Below the pieces are notes generated by a model. The model had not been told where the DNA came from and did not search any database. It saw only the letters and a list, made by a program, of their open reading frames with translations. Position numbers and translations under genes: made by a program. Shown here piece after piece: positions 1 through 11,717 of a stretch of DNA of 64,000 nt. The stretch is from Neofusicoccum parvum (taxonomy: Eukaryota > Ascomycota > Dothideomycetes > Botryosphaeriales > Botryosphaeriaceae): positions 1,240,001-1,304,000 of the forward strand of contig CP087208.1 in assembly GCA_020912385.1 (NCBI GenBank), written 5' to 3'. Positions within the stretch are counted from its first letter, which is position 1. Each line of letters opens with the position of its first letter.

Positions 1-1519
1 TAGAAGGTAAGCTTGCCCAAAATTGCCGCCAACGAAAGTCAGATCTGCCAGGAACCCACCAGACCCGTTCTCCATGTATATTCCCTAATTAAGTTGGCTT
101 TAGTGAAATTATCGATAGTATACGACGAGCGCCGCTACTCACCTGCTGGGTATTTCCAGGCACGTCCGAGTTGTAGAGCATGTAAAACTCAATGTTCTCA
201 AGACTCGTTCCCTGAGCAACTTGCCAATGGATGGCGCAGACGTATGCGCCGGGGTCTGTCGGTCTGATGTCGATCTTGAAGTTCTTGATACTCCGCAAGA
301 AGTTGTTTGTGTTCAAGTACCTGAAGGCCGGTTAGTACATTCATCGTACACGCAGTGAGAGCTGTGGTACGCCATACCATTCCTCGTTATCGGCCACGTA
401 GACATCACTGGTGATCACGCCGAGTCCAACAAAGCTGGAGGCAGCGAGAATGGTGGGTACATCGTGCGGCTATTACAAGCGTAAGTATTGTCTTCTCTGC
501 TATCTTCTGGTGGGATGGTAGAACTTACGTCACCAAGGAACTGCGTGTTGTAGTACTGAATGATGGAGCTGCTGACGAGGTACGTCCCTCCAGGAAACCA
601 AACAACGGCGGGGTAGATGGTGCTGGACCCGCAATTGGCGCCACACCTACCACCATCAGCGATTGCGCGGTTGATAGCAGCCGTGTCGTCCGTGACGCCG
701 TCACCCTTTGCGCCGTAGTCCTTGACGTTTCTCCAAACCTGCGTCCAAACGCCCTTCATTAGTGATCGGACCAATTAGCAAAGACTGCCTGCGAGCACTT
801 ACCTTGTAGCCATCAGGCGCAAAGGGACTGCCACCCAGCTTCTCCATCTCCGCCATCCAATACGTAGCCGCAGCACGCTTCTCCCCGCCCCCTTCCCCCG
901 CCACTCCAAACTCCCCCAGCAAGCCCTCCGGCCTCCTCAGCGGCTCAGGCGCATTAGTATCGTTCGTCGGGAGGGCGTACTTCTCCCTGATCGCCCTGGC
1001 CACGTCGCTATGGTTGCCGGACGGCTTCGGCGGCGCTGCCTCGGCCAGCACGCGCGCCGCCTCGGCCAGCTCGGGCGGGATGGAGTAGCTCCGGGCGACG
1101 GCGGCGGACGAGTTGGTCGCCGGGTCGGCGCCGGCGTCCGCCTGCCGCCTCGCCAGGCTGGTCGCGTTGATCGCGGCGCCGGCGCGGTAGTCGAGCGGCG
1201 GCGCGGAGTCCCTGGCCGCGGCCGCGGCGTCGTCGTCCTGGAACTCGTGTCTGTTGAATTTGGGGTTCTCGACGCGCGCTTTGTTCACGACGGCGAGGGC
1301 GGCGAGGGCTTGCTTGATCATGTCGGATGGGCTGCCGGTGCTGTTTGACGGGGCTTCCGGTCCGGCGGCTTGGCTGACCTCTGCGGATCGCTCATGGATA
1401 TGGGCGGGATGAAGGTGGTGGTGGCTACCATGGTGGGTTGTAGCGTGCGCAAGAGAGAACAGTTGGAGAAAGAAAAGCAGAAGGAGCGGAAGCCCGGATG
1501 GACGACATCCTTGGGCCAT
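1..1519 (-). CDS. GH55-type exo-beta-1,3-glucanase / pectate-lyase-3 fold protein, 3' end cut by window edge
   Basis: The start codon is at 1519. Visible exons on the minus strand are 1519-803, 738-529, 469-378, 320-143 and 84 to the edge; every junction keeps frame with GT-AG introns of 57-65 bp. Residues about 10-27 form a hydrophobic signal peptide ending LFSLAHA, followed by a His- and Ala-rich low-complexity stretch to about residue 230. Exon 2 then opens the right-handed beta-helix domain with NVKDYGAKGDGVTDDTAAI, and exon 5 carries ENGSGGFLADLTFVGGNFG, the pattern found in GH55 glucanases. Members of this family are secreted and cleave beta-1,3-glucan of fungal or host walls; that activity is inferred from family. 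No canonical donor is visible at the edge; a GC donor after the NFG codons (near base 12) is possible. The catalytic half lies outside the window. Confidence 0.85.
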
Positions 1520-2797
1520 GGTGTAAAGAGAGTGGGTGAAGGACTGTGAGAAAGAAGTGAGCGGAGTTCTTGGATGTCAGAGGATGAAGTGGGACAACAT
1601 TTAATCGTTAGCTGCCTCGGGCTGAAAGCCGCAGCACATGCAAGGAAGACTCTGCTGGCCACGGGATTTTCTGATGCTACCCCAGGCGGAGATTTGGACA
1701 GTAGCCTTTTGTTGGTGGTAATTTGAAAATGCAAGACTAGAACCCAAAGATAGAATTGAACGCCTGAACTGGGAAAAATTGTTTGCAAACGGCCGTGGAA
1801 GGATGTAAATGCTGGCTGTGACAGCCGTCCGATAGCCGGCCTCGCCTGTTGGATTAAGCTTGGAAGATTGAATATCGTACGTTCTTAGCCGTGAAGCCAA
1901 GAGCTGAGAATGACTTCCCATGTGCCGTTCAGATCCGGAGCAATAAAAGAGGAAAGAGGGGTCCAGCTGGCGGGGTGTGGGGGCTCGACACAATTATATG
2001 CAGGGATGTATCGGCTGCATCCGCCGCACCAATCCACCAATCCCACCACATCTGCGCGGTGACTGCCGACAAGCCACGGTCTGAACAAGGTCGCCAAGGC
2101 CGGTGCCTGAGCGTTCGCGACGGGCCGGGCGATAACGTATGCAGGTCCCTCCGTCGAAGGATCAAGGTCTACCGGCATAACCTTACCACAGCCTTCTCAC
2201 ACGGCAGGTTAGTGTCTTGGACAGTTGGAAGTGCCGCGGCAGTGCCACAGCCACGGCAGAGAATAGACGTGCTAGTATTCGGGAGACTGAAGAAGAGGCA
2301 GCAAGCAGGACAACGTTAGAGGCAGACGGATGTATGAAGTCATACCCACCATAAGATTCAGACGTGGTAGAGGCTAATTGAATCAAGAGTGGAAAAAAAA
2401 GGCAACTTCGCGTTTCAAGAAATACGAGGTGGCGTGCAGCTTATGGTTGTAAGCGAGACGACCACCTCGGACAAGAAGTTGTTTTGAGCTTGTTAGTGTG
2501 CACTTAGGATAGATGGGGGCCAAAAACCTGCAGCCTCTTCAGCAACTCCGACGCGAGAGTCTTGGCGGAGCGGGTAAATCCTCAGCGGAATCATATGCGA
2601 ATCTGGCAGGATTTGATTATGCTCGAAGGCCAGACTGCATCCCGGAATATGGGGCGGGAGGTTCAGGTTGGTGGAAGCTTTGCCATATGTATATCATGGA
2701 CCACCTTGCTCGAAGGACCTTGATCCTGAGACCTCCAGCATTCCATACACTCTTTTATCACCTGAATTGTGGATGAATCAGTCCACCTCAGGGCACC
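1520..2797. other. Intergenic, divergent promoter region
   Basis: This 1.28-kb stretch separates the divergently transcribed GH55 and chitinase genes. Reading frames here are short, have no recognisable domain and overlap one another on both strands. I see no gene, only the likely promoters of both neighbours. Confidence 0.6.
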
Positions 2798-5700
2798 ATG
2801 AAGAAGCCACAATCATGCTACGTTCTCTACCTTCTCTTTTTCCTTTCGTTCTCTCTTCCTGTCTTTTCCCAAGGCTGTAGTGCGGCGGCTCCGTGTGCAA
2901 GCGGATGCTGCAGCAAGTTTGGCTTCTGCGGTTTGGGTCCAGAGTGTGAGTTGCCCTCTGGTCGACTGGAGAGTAGAACAATATACTGACCAGGAAGCAG
3001 ACTGTGACGAGTCCGTATGTGTGGCCAACTGTGACGAGAAAGCATACTGCGACCCCGGCAACTACACGACCAAGTTCGCCGAGGTCGAGAACTGCCCTCT
3101 CAACGTGTGCTGCTCGAAGTGGGGCTTCTGCGGCCTGACCGAGGAGTTCTGCGGCGACAAGAAGGTCACGCACAAAACATGCGACAAGAGCGGCGGCGTT
3201 TCGCGGGTGGTCGGCTACTACGAGAGCTGGTCGTCGCAGCGGTCGTGCAACACCTTCATGCCGGAGCAGATCCCCGCCGGCGTCTACACCCACCTCAACT
3301 TCGCCTTTGCCACCATCGACCCAGTGACCTTTGAGGTGCGGCCCGCATCTTCCGGGGATGCGGAGCTCTACCGGCGTCTGACTGCGCTCAAGCGCAAGGA
3401 CCCCGGCCTGAAGGTCTTCATTGCCCTCGGAGGGTGGACATTCAATGATCCTGGCCCGACTGCGACGACGTTCTCGGATATCGCGCGCTCGGAGGCGAAC
3501 CAGAAAGCCTTCTTCAAGTCCTTGATCAGCTTCATGGCCACGTACGACTTCGATGGAGTCGACCTCGACTGGGAGTACCCCGAAGCCGACGACCGCAGCG
3601 GGCGGCCAGAGGACTTTGCGAACTTCCCCAAGATGATGGCGAACCTGAAGAAGGCCCTGAAGGGGTCCGGCGGCCGCGACGGCGTCAGCATCACGCTGCC
3701 GGCGTCGTACTGGTACCTGCAGCACTTCGACATCAAGAAGCTGGTCAACAGCGTCGACTTCTTCAACATGATGACCTACGACATGCACGGCACGTGGGAC
3801 AAGGGCAACAAGTGGACGGGCGCCTTCCTGAACGCGCACACCAACCTGACCGAGATCGAGCAGTCCATGGACCTGCTGTGGCGCAACGACATCAGCCCGG
3901 ACAAGGTTGTGCTCGGCATGGCTTTCTACGGTCGCGCCTTCACGGCCACCTCGCCTTCGTGTCTCAAGCCCGGCTGCACTTTCGAATCGGGCGCCGAGCG
4001 CCGGCCGTGCAGCAACGAGATCAGCGTTATTTTGAATTCCGAGATCGTCGACATCATGAACGACAAGGGTGTCAAGCCGACGCTGGACAAGGACGCAGCT
4101 GTCAAGATCCTGACCTTTGATGACAACCAATGGGTGGCGTACGACGATGCCGACACCTTCCAGATGAAGGCCGACTTCGCCAGGAGTCAGTGCCTGGGCG
4201 GCTTGATGGTGTGGGCCGTCTCACATGATACAAAGGAGGCAGAGTTCTCGACCGCACTTGCGACTGCTGCGGGCCGAGTCATCGCGCTGCCGGCGACAGA
4301 GGACAACACCGTGACGACTACGCATGACCAGTGCAAGTGGACCAACTGCGCAGAAGGTCAAAGCCTCCCTCCCGTTCCGAAGTCCAAAATGCTAACTCGC
4401 AACAGAATGCCCGTCCGGATGGACCAGGATGCTGCGCAAAGACAGCGGCGCCCGCGGCACCGAGTTCATGGTCGACCAGACCGGCTGCGGAGGCGTCGGC
4501 GTGCACCAGCTGTGCTGCCCTCCCAGCTCCGACCAGCCGACCTGCGGCTGGTACACGCACAACAACGGGAAGTGCGACTCCAAGTGCCCCAGCGGCAGCG
4601 TCGAGGTCGGCTCCAACAAGATGTACTGCAACAACAACGGCTACCAGGCCGCCTGCTGCACCACGGGCTCCGACAGCATGAAGCTGTACAACCAGTGCTC
4701 GTGGGCCGATGCGCCCTACTGTGACAGCGGCTCGTGCAGCAACAACGAAGTCGCCCTTTCCACGACGGGCAGCGGCGGCGCGGTCTGCAACATGCGGTCT
4801 GCGTCGATGCGGGAGTGGTCCGTCCAGGAGCGGAAGTACTGCTGTGACAACGACGACGACAATTCCAAGTGGGACGACTGCCGCTGGTATGACAATCTCG
4901 GCTGGGGCCCCGCTGATCATGAGGGATTTTGCCGCAGCGGTTGCCCGTCGGACCGCGTGCGCGTCGCTATGGACGAGTATGCCGACGGTTGCTACGGGGG
5001 CGGACGAAGCAAGTGCTGCTTGCCCAAGTTCAAGACCATCACTAAGCGATGGTCCACTGAGGATGAAGAGTTCTCGACGGCGCTCGCTGAAGTTGTGGAC
5101 GGAGGTGAGGGCAGCTGCAGTAGCGGTGGTATACTGATATCGCGAGACTTGGATTTCGCGTTTAACAGTTCACTGGGTAAGCAAGCAACACGCCTCTCCA
5201 TGGTGAATCCCCTCTGACAGTTCCCGTAGATGAGCTGGTAACTTTGGAGAGCCGACAGTCGATATCCTTCCAGTCATGCCAGCTGGTGGAGGAGCTCATC
5301 TTGAGACTGTTCTTCGGACGACCAAGCACAAACGAGATCAGTATCTGGAACGACGGAACGTCCAAATATTCCAACCTCGAGTATGTGAAATTCTCAGCTT
5401 ACCTACTGACAAGCGGCGCTCTCTACACCTACGGCTCCTACCAGCTCCCACAATCCTTAGCCGGGAACATGGGCTATTGGGATCTAAGGGCGGGCGGCAG
5501 CAACTCTGTCCCTTGCGCGTGTACCCGGGAGGACTGCTGCGATGATGATGATACCGAGTGCATCGCGGGCGAGATTCCGAAGCGTTCTTTAGTAGTCGGT
5601 GCCAAGGAGTACTGGCTCCAGCACCACCAGCGGAAAGAGGTGCTGGCGTTGCTCGAGAAGCGCACACCGGAGAAAGATTACCCCTGGGAATTCATCGATG

Positions 5701-6770
5701 CGCTCAGCGCAGTTATCGCTGGAGTCATCAGGTCATGGGCGTTCCGTTCGAATGGCGACTGGAACAGGAACCATCAGATCTGGAACTACGCGTACATGGC
5801 GCCAACCTCGACGGACTGCCTGGACGTCGACCCTGAGATTGTCGCCAGGACGCCCCAGTCTGCGGGGACTGCGAGTGAGTAGCCATTGTAGTGCTTCCAT
5901 TATCTCTTTCGAAAATCACTAACGTTGTTCAGCCGAACATATCGTCGAGATCAACAGTATTCCAGCCTTCTTCGGATTCGCTGGGGCTGGCACGCTGCCA
6001 TCAGGCGGGCAAATGACAGTAGGACGCATAGCTGCCAACTTCTTCACCAACACCATGAACGCTCTCTACGGCACCAATCCAGCGCCGCCGGCAATGGTGG
6101 GAGGCACTCAAGAGCTAAACCCTGGGCGGCGCATCATGAACGCAGTTGGCAGCAACTCCAACGATGCCCACTTCGTGCTCGCGCAGTCAGGCTTCAACCG
6201 CATGAAATCAAGTGTATGATCCCAGCCATGTCAACTCCGGATTTTGCTGACCTGAATGCTTGCAGATATGGCGCTACGAAGATCCGACGGCTCTGAGCAG
6301 AATGAACACGCTCTTGAACGACATGACCCATCCAGAACGTGTGTTGAACCGGATCAGAATGGTGGGCGACAGCAGCAACGAGCGGCGCAAAAGCGACGGC
6401 TAACCTCTCTTCACAGGCAATCGCGGTGATCCACTACATGAACGACGCGCGGGTGCACCGCTACATGGTGGCGGTGCTGCACGACATCCGCGAGGAGCTG
6501 ATCCGCGCGCAGGACCACCACTTCCAGCAGACGGGGCAGCGCGTGCGGGTGGTGGCGGCGTGGGACGAGTACATCCGCGACCACCTGCGGCACATCGCCA
6601 GCCGGACGCGCACCTGGGTGCAGACGTGGGCGCGCAACGTGCGCAACCGGTGGGCCACGCGGACGGACGCCAACGCCGAGCACATCGTCTCGGTGGCGAA
6701 CACGTACTACAGCCTGGCGGCCGACTTGGAGATCAACGAGGACGGCATCGACCAGGAGCCAGTAGACTAG
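2798..6770 (+). CDS. Killer-toxin-like GH18 chitinase (class V, subgroup C) with hevein-type chitin-binding domains
   Basis: Seven exons: 2798-2945, 3001-4356, 4406-5176, 5230-5874, 5933-6213, 6266-6361 and 6417-6770. They sum to 3651 nt (1216 aa). A signal peptide (residues 1-25, ending FSLPVFSQ) is followed by two Cys-rich hevein-like modules (about 26-110, with CCSKFGFCG and CCSKWGFCG). The GH18 barrel spans about 115-470, with ALGGW and the catalytic DGVDLDWEYP near residue 233; the acid Glu is present. Past the barrel come further Cys-rich modules and a roughly 600-residue tail typical of subgroup C, whose relatives resemble the chitin-binding/chitinase subunit of yeast killer toxins. 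Expected role: secreted chitin hydrolysis in wall remodelling or fungal antagonism (family knowledge). The stop lies 46 bp from the convergent neighbour's stop. The ORF is intact, with no frameshift. Confidence 0.9.
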
Positions 6771-6816
6771 TTGATTGTTTAGACTGCGGTGCAGCCGCAG
6801 ATGCGGTGAAAAGTAA

Positions 6817-7512
6817 CTACCCGCCGTACACGGGCACCTCCTCGTCCTCGTCCATCTCGTACAGCTCGTGCATCTCCTGGTAGATAAACGCCGCCCAGAA
6901 CCGCGCCAGCTCGAGCACCGACACACGCAGCCAGCCCGCGTACGGCGGCGCCATCTCCGCCGCCGCGGGCGCCGCGTCCACCACCTTGACCCAGATCGCG
7001 TCGAGCGGAACGTCGGCGCTGGCGTCGTCGAGCGCGGGCGGCGGCGGCGCCAGCAGCAGCGCCTGCAGCACCTCGGCGTCCACGACGATGCATGCGCGGA
7101 AGCGCGGGTTGGTGGTGGTCTCGCTCGCGCCGCCCTGCTGCGCGGCCCACGCGCGGAAGCGGGCGCGCACGTCGTCCATCGACGCGCCGTCCAGCGTCGC
7201 GGCGTCCGCGATGACGTCCGTGTGGAAGCGGCGGAAGAGCTCGCGGTTCGGCTCCGGGTCGAGCGGCGCGTCAGGCGTGGAGGTGTAGCGCAGGTCCGCG
7301 TAGCACTCCAGCTCGACGTAGCGGCGCAGGGTGTCGAGCGCCGTCTGGAAATCGCCAGTGTAGGTGGTGCGCACGATGGTGAAGCCCCAGTTGTTGCCGT
7401 GCGAGCTCACGTCCTTCAAGCGGCGTCGAGGCTCGCGTTGCCATTCACGCTGGAAATTGGGATGGTCGGGGCTAAGCTGGATCAGATTTTGCGGAACTGG
7501 TGAGGACGCCAT
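6817..7512 (-). CDS. Uncharacterised fungal protein (231 aa) convergent with the chitinase
   Basis: This is a single exon. I chose the ATG at 7512 (MASSPVPQNL) over the in-frame ATG at 7641 because a TATA run at 7571-7580 lies between them, so the longer start would precede the promoter. The protein has a central segment beginning NNWGFTIVRTTYTGD and two acidic, Ala-rich stretches, and ends in an acidic tail (MDEDEEVPVYGG). No signal peptide or membrane segment is visible. The WGFTI.RT.Y pattern is familiar to me from hypothetical proteins of filamentous fungi, but I know of no function. Its end-to-end packing with the chitinase (46 bp apart) may reflect a conserved pairing; that is inference. 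Confidence 0.7.
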   Translation of the reverse strand: MASSPVPQNLIQLSPDHPNFQREWQREPRRRLKDVSSHGNNWGFTIVRTTYTGDFQTALDTLRRYVELECYADLRYTSTPDAPLDPEPNRELFRRFHTDVIADAATLDGASMDDVRARFRAWAAQQGGASETTTNPRFRACIVVDAEVLQALLLAPPPPALDDASADVPLDAIWVKVVDAAPAAAEMAPPYAGWLRVSVLELARFWAAFIYQEMHELYEMDEDEEVPVYGG

Positions 7513-8949
7513 GGCGTGAAGAGGCGAGGTGAATTCAGTTGCGGGGGCGGAAAAGGTCGCTGGGCGTGTGTATATATATAAACAGGCGAAGCTAGGGCCA
7601 TTGCCAGGCAGTGTACGCGAGCTACGCGCTACTGCAGCCAACGCTTGGCTACTTTAACTACTTCTGGCGCTCTGAACGCAATGCAAGGACTCTTTAGGTG
7701 GACTTTAAGAATACAACTCTCGGTTTCCGTCAGAAAACGTTTGTTCAGTTGTGAATGAGCATTGCCCTTATTTGTAAGATCAAATAGACTCAGAATCAAC
7801 CGGATCTTGTGCGTGATTTTTCCACGCGAATAGTCCTTTCTTTCTCAATATACCTGAGTCTCGCATGAAACCCTGACGAAAAAGAAATTCATAAAATGTA
7901 ACGTTAATTACCAGCGGTGATAGGCGTGCATACCTTTACTACTCGTATGAATGAGCGTTCAACTCCCTCAAAACCTGCCATTGTCAGGGACATGCCGTCG
8001 ATAATATGTCCGGAATTGTATTGAAAAAATCGGGATAATCAGGGGAATTAAGATCTTGGGTATCGATATGGACTGCTGTTTTTTGACAGTTCTTGAGCTG
8101 CAAATGAACAATTTCTGTGCATAATTATTTCCCATTCTCCTGTCACTGACCTCTTGAACTACAGAGTATACTCCGTCCCGAAGTCGTCTGCCACTACTGA
8201 CCCAAAAGAGTTCATTTCTGCTCTTAAGCACATAATGAGAGACACCATTTCAAACTAATGTCATTGAAATGGTTAAGTGAACAAACGAAGAGAGACGTGA
8301 ATAAGTCTCGAATACGCTCAAAAACTGTTCAAAAGATGGTAATGCAAATCAAGAGCCTTGGTAATCACGATTGTTTGTGCCTGAAGATGCACGGTCATCT
8401 GTTTCGGACGCCATGTAGTTGACACGCTAGAAGCTCAGCCTCAGCCCTACAGCTCCAGCGACCTTATCCCAATTAAATATTCTCTTACAACTTACTGGCT
8501 ACCTTGATATGAACTTCAACGAGAGGTTTATTAGTTGCCGCCTATGGTCGGGCAATCTTGGGGGCTGTATGACGTGAGATAAGAATTCTCGGTAGTTTTC
8601 ATAGACTGACCAGCAGGATCCAATAATGCAGAGTGCTACAGACAGAATCCAATGAAAGTTCAGGACTCTAGATGAACAAGAGACCTACTTCCCAGCGTGA
8701 GTGAAACGTGATCAGCGTGGCGAAAAGTCTAAGTGCGGATATGCAAGGCTGAAAACGTCGATTCACTTGCTCAGCGCGGAGCACACAGCGAGGCACGTAT
8801 CAATTCACACAGCAGTGGCGGTGGCAATCCGGCATTGCCGCCGTCCCACCTCCAAATTTCAAAATGATAGTTTTGTGAAGATTTAGTTTCAGTAAGTAAT
8901 GTACGTAAAATCCATTGGCATGGCCGAACTCCAAGTATGTACTAACGGC
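7513..8949. other. Intergenic region without a recognisable gene
   Basis: About 1.4 kb of lower-GC sequence. The longest frames (for example 8231-7968 minus) show no domain and no fungal-style exon structure. Apart from the TATA run near its left end I see nothing to annotate. Confidence 0.55.
7571..7580 (-). promoter_or_regulatory. TATA-like run
   Basis: An uninterrupted TATATATATA lies about 60 nt upstream of the ATG at 7512 and inside the longer open frame. It supports the downstream start for the 231-aa gene. Confidence 0.45.
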
Positions 8950-10273
8950 TTATCCAGGCCGTGGAACATTTCCCAGGAACACTACAAGAACAGCACAGTA
9001 CCTGAGCGTTGAGCTATCAGCTTTCAATTAGCGCACAAGCCGGGTCATGTTACTTACGCTGCCGCCGCAGCGAGGATCTCATGGCGTCGTGCTCGAGTGA
9101 ATAGAGACAGCACTGCTGAGAATGCAAGAGTGAATATGAGCAGAACACCTATGCACAAGGCAGTAGTTCGAGAGCCTTGGTCTATATCATTCGTGAGATG
9201 ATATAGAACGTACGTTGGAACGACCAAAAGGACGAGAATCACGAATGTGATGATTGCCGCGGCAAGAACCTCAATCCGGCTTCGTGTGTAGAGCACTGTC
9301 GGTCCATTTGTCTTTTGTCTCGTTTCCTGAAACTTGTCAGTTACTGATTATTAGTGAAATAGAAGAGGATATGGTCTACGTTTGAGCAAAAGATACTGCG
9401 AACAACATCACAATGGAATGCTTGCAGCAAGTTCTCGATACCCCGGTCGAGCCACGCATGCTCTCTTCCGGGACGAAGCGTCACCAGATCTTCCTTACAA
9501 CACTTCCACTCTTCCTCAAGCTCACTCAGATTGGCGGCTTTGTCACAATAGTTCCGGACGCTATCATATTCCGATGGTGTGGGACGGCGCATGAGCATCA
9601 TTTCCCGTGCTGCGGCAAGAAGCCTCGCTATCTGACGATGAGCAATAGTCCTGTACATTTTAACAATAGACACTTACCATATTCATCAAACTTTATTTCG
9701 AGACTCTTAAGGATATCTTGTTTGTAGTCCGACATGCACTCGTACTCATGCATTTCGCTGCCATCATCTGAGAAGCCGTCTTGGACTTCCAGCTCTTTCT
9801 CGAGACTCGCTATCTCATTTTGCTTGTTCAGAAGCAGTCGGGATTGGATCCACCCAAACCGTCGGTATGTCATGAAGCTCTCGTCACTGTCAAGGAACGC
9901 TGACATTCTTGGGTATCCTTTTGGGCATTGTTCCACTTCACAAAGTCAATTGGAGGCTGATTTACAGTGTTAGGAATCCGAGTGCTACTCACATCTTCTG
10001 ACTTTCGTCTCATGTTCATTTGTTGACCATGGTAGCAATGTTGATAGCTGCGTAGACCATCTGCGTAGTGGCTTCACAACGCCTTGCCCTGTCTCATTGT
10101 CAGAGTGCATACGTTTTCAGAGATCACAAGCGTGTCCTACCTTCAGATTGATACTGACCTAAAGAGGTATCTTTGCCCGGGTCGACGGCCGGAAAATTCT
10201 GCGATGACTTTTCTGAGCTGGAATTGGCGTTCTGCCATTGAGCTTCAATGTCGTCAGATTGTGGGAAGGACAT
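8950..10273 (-). CDS. DUF6594 family membrane protein
   Basis: Six exons rebuilt on the minus strand: 10273-10159, 10088-9993, 9935-9678, 9627-9380, 9326-9058 and 9001-8950. They total 1038 nt (345 aa) with every phase matching. The N-terminal part is hydrophilic. Then come CPKGYPRMSAFLDSDES and a helical segment rich in Glu/Lys. The C-terminus has three hydrophobic helices: one starting at IEVLAAAIITFVILVLLVV, a second around CIGVLLIFTLAFSAVLSLF, and a last one split across exons 5 and 6 (AAYCAVLVVFLGN). This layout (P..YP.lA.f, long helix, three C-terminal TM helices, the third after a R.E..AA motif) is the DUF6594 family, common in filamentous fungi. Function is unknown. It is followed on the same strand by a small SH3-like gene 220 bp upstream. 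Confidence 0.85.
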
Positions 10274-10493
10274 CGTTGTGTTCACCTAGGAAACGGAGAA
10301 GTGAATAGACGGAGTAATCGATGATGAGTATAGTGTAGCCTTCGAAAACGTCTACAGATTTATAGGAACTCGAATTCTCTAAAAGAAGGCGCACAGAGGC
10401 TGTGGAGCCAAGTAGGGCTAAGTGACGAGACACCCTGCACCATCCCTGCCTGTGCTGCCTTCCCTGAGGCGGGGCTTGACCGACAACATCTCC

Positions 10494-11051
10494 TCACATT
10501 CTCAGCCTCGACTCTGCCACCCACCCGCTCACCGGTACACTCGCACTATCCCGAAGCTGGTATTCCCAGCCTCCATTACCTGGATTCACTCTTGCATCGA
10601 CCACCCGCACAATCATGGGAGGCCCTCCGCGCTGGGGCAATCGCGCCTGGCCCCCGATTCGGAAAGCCTGTCGGTGCTGTTGCACACTGCATGAGCTGAC
10701 GCAGTCGCATCGGCGATAAGAGATACATACCTGCGTCCTTCCAAGTGACGGATGAAAGGAGCGGGACATGGTCGAATCGGCACGCAGAGGCTGCTATTAT
10801 GTCAGCCCAATCTCGAGAGGAAATTTTACAATGCTTACGTCTTGCACTTCACTGTCTTCGCCTGTGGTAACGACGTGATCCGTGTTGGTGGCTTCTTCCG
10901 GTGCTTCAGTTTCGGCCTCGCCGACAAGGCTGTTTTCTGCCTCGTCCTCGACAACGAGGTTATTCTGGGCTTCGTCGGATGGCATACTAGCCTCAATATG
11001 TGGCTTGATCGATTCAGGCTGATGGTCTGCTGTTATCTGGCTACCGGTCAA
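10494..11051 (-). CDS. Small acidic protein with a C-terminal SH3/KOW-like module
   Basis: Three exons: 11051-10839, 10793-10731 and 10676-10494, giving 152 aa in frame. The first 71 residues are acidic (runs such as EDEAENSLVGEAETEAPEE). The last 55 or so form a compact beta-rich module beginning FRIGGQARLPQRGGPPMIV and ending VSGWVAESRLRM, which resembles the small SH3/KOW-type domain seen in many short fungal proteins. Cellular role unknown. It lies just upstream of the DUF6594 gene in the same orientation. Its middle exon and last exon could instead be read as parts of a longer first intron of that gene, but the stop at 10494 and good splice sites favour a separate gene. Confidence 0.55.
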
Positions 11052-11717
11052 CCGGCTCCCTGAGGCATGAACGCATATTTACCACTTTGCCCTGGGTTGA
11101 GCCTCAAGGCAAAGACAAGGCATAATCGAGGCGATGGTTGCCTTCAGCTACACATGCAGGCAGGCAGAAATCTTTGGTTTTTGCGTGTTGTGAGTGGCTA
11201 CGGATCCCCACCTTGAGCGGGGCACATGTCGTACAAGCGCGGCTGAGCTGTCCACGGAACTGATGATCTGGGCCAATCATAAACAATCACTCTCCCCCAT
11301 TCTTGCAAAACGTACAGTATCACCACGCGAAGGTCATCAAAGTGGGAAGCTCGATGCGGTGAATGCATATCTCGAACGCAAGTGCTCCCGTCGGATGGCT
11401 GCGGCTTTCTGTTCAAGGTGCACACTCAGCCTCAATGTGCAGCCGTGCTGCAACAACACCCTGCACTGGAACTCATGTGCAGCATTTCAACATTCCTTGC
11501 GGTGGATCTCAAACCCTAAGGCGCATTTGATCAAATAAGCTTTGAAGCCAATCGCCCATTAGTAACTTATCCACAGCCCCCGAGGCAGAACTGTGCCGCA
11601 CTGACTGCATGTCAGCCACGGTCTTCGGGGCAGTGAGGCTCCAAAAAAAATTTGTTGGTCCTCTTATACCCTCGACCCAGCCTTTTACTTTAGGCATGGG
11701 CTGCAAAAGCGCCCAAT
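11052..11717. other. Divergent intergenic region
   Basis: This 666-bp spacer lies between the SH3-like gene (minus) and the caspase-like gene (plus). No recognisable coding frame was found; it probably holds both promoters. Confidence 0.55.

Noticed and set aside
2778..4130. 450-codon open frame antisense to the chitinase
   Set aside because: It mirrors the codon bias of the chitinase exon and has no domain; the plus strand has a clear GH18 enzyme.
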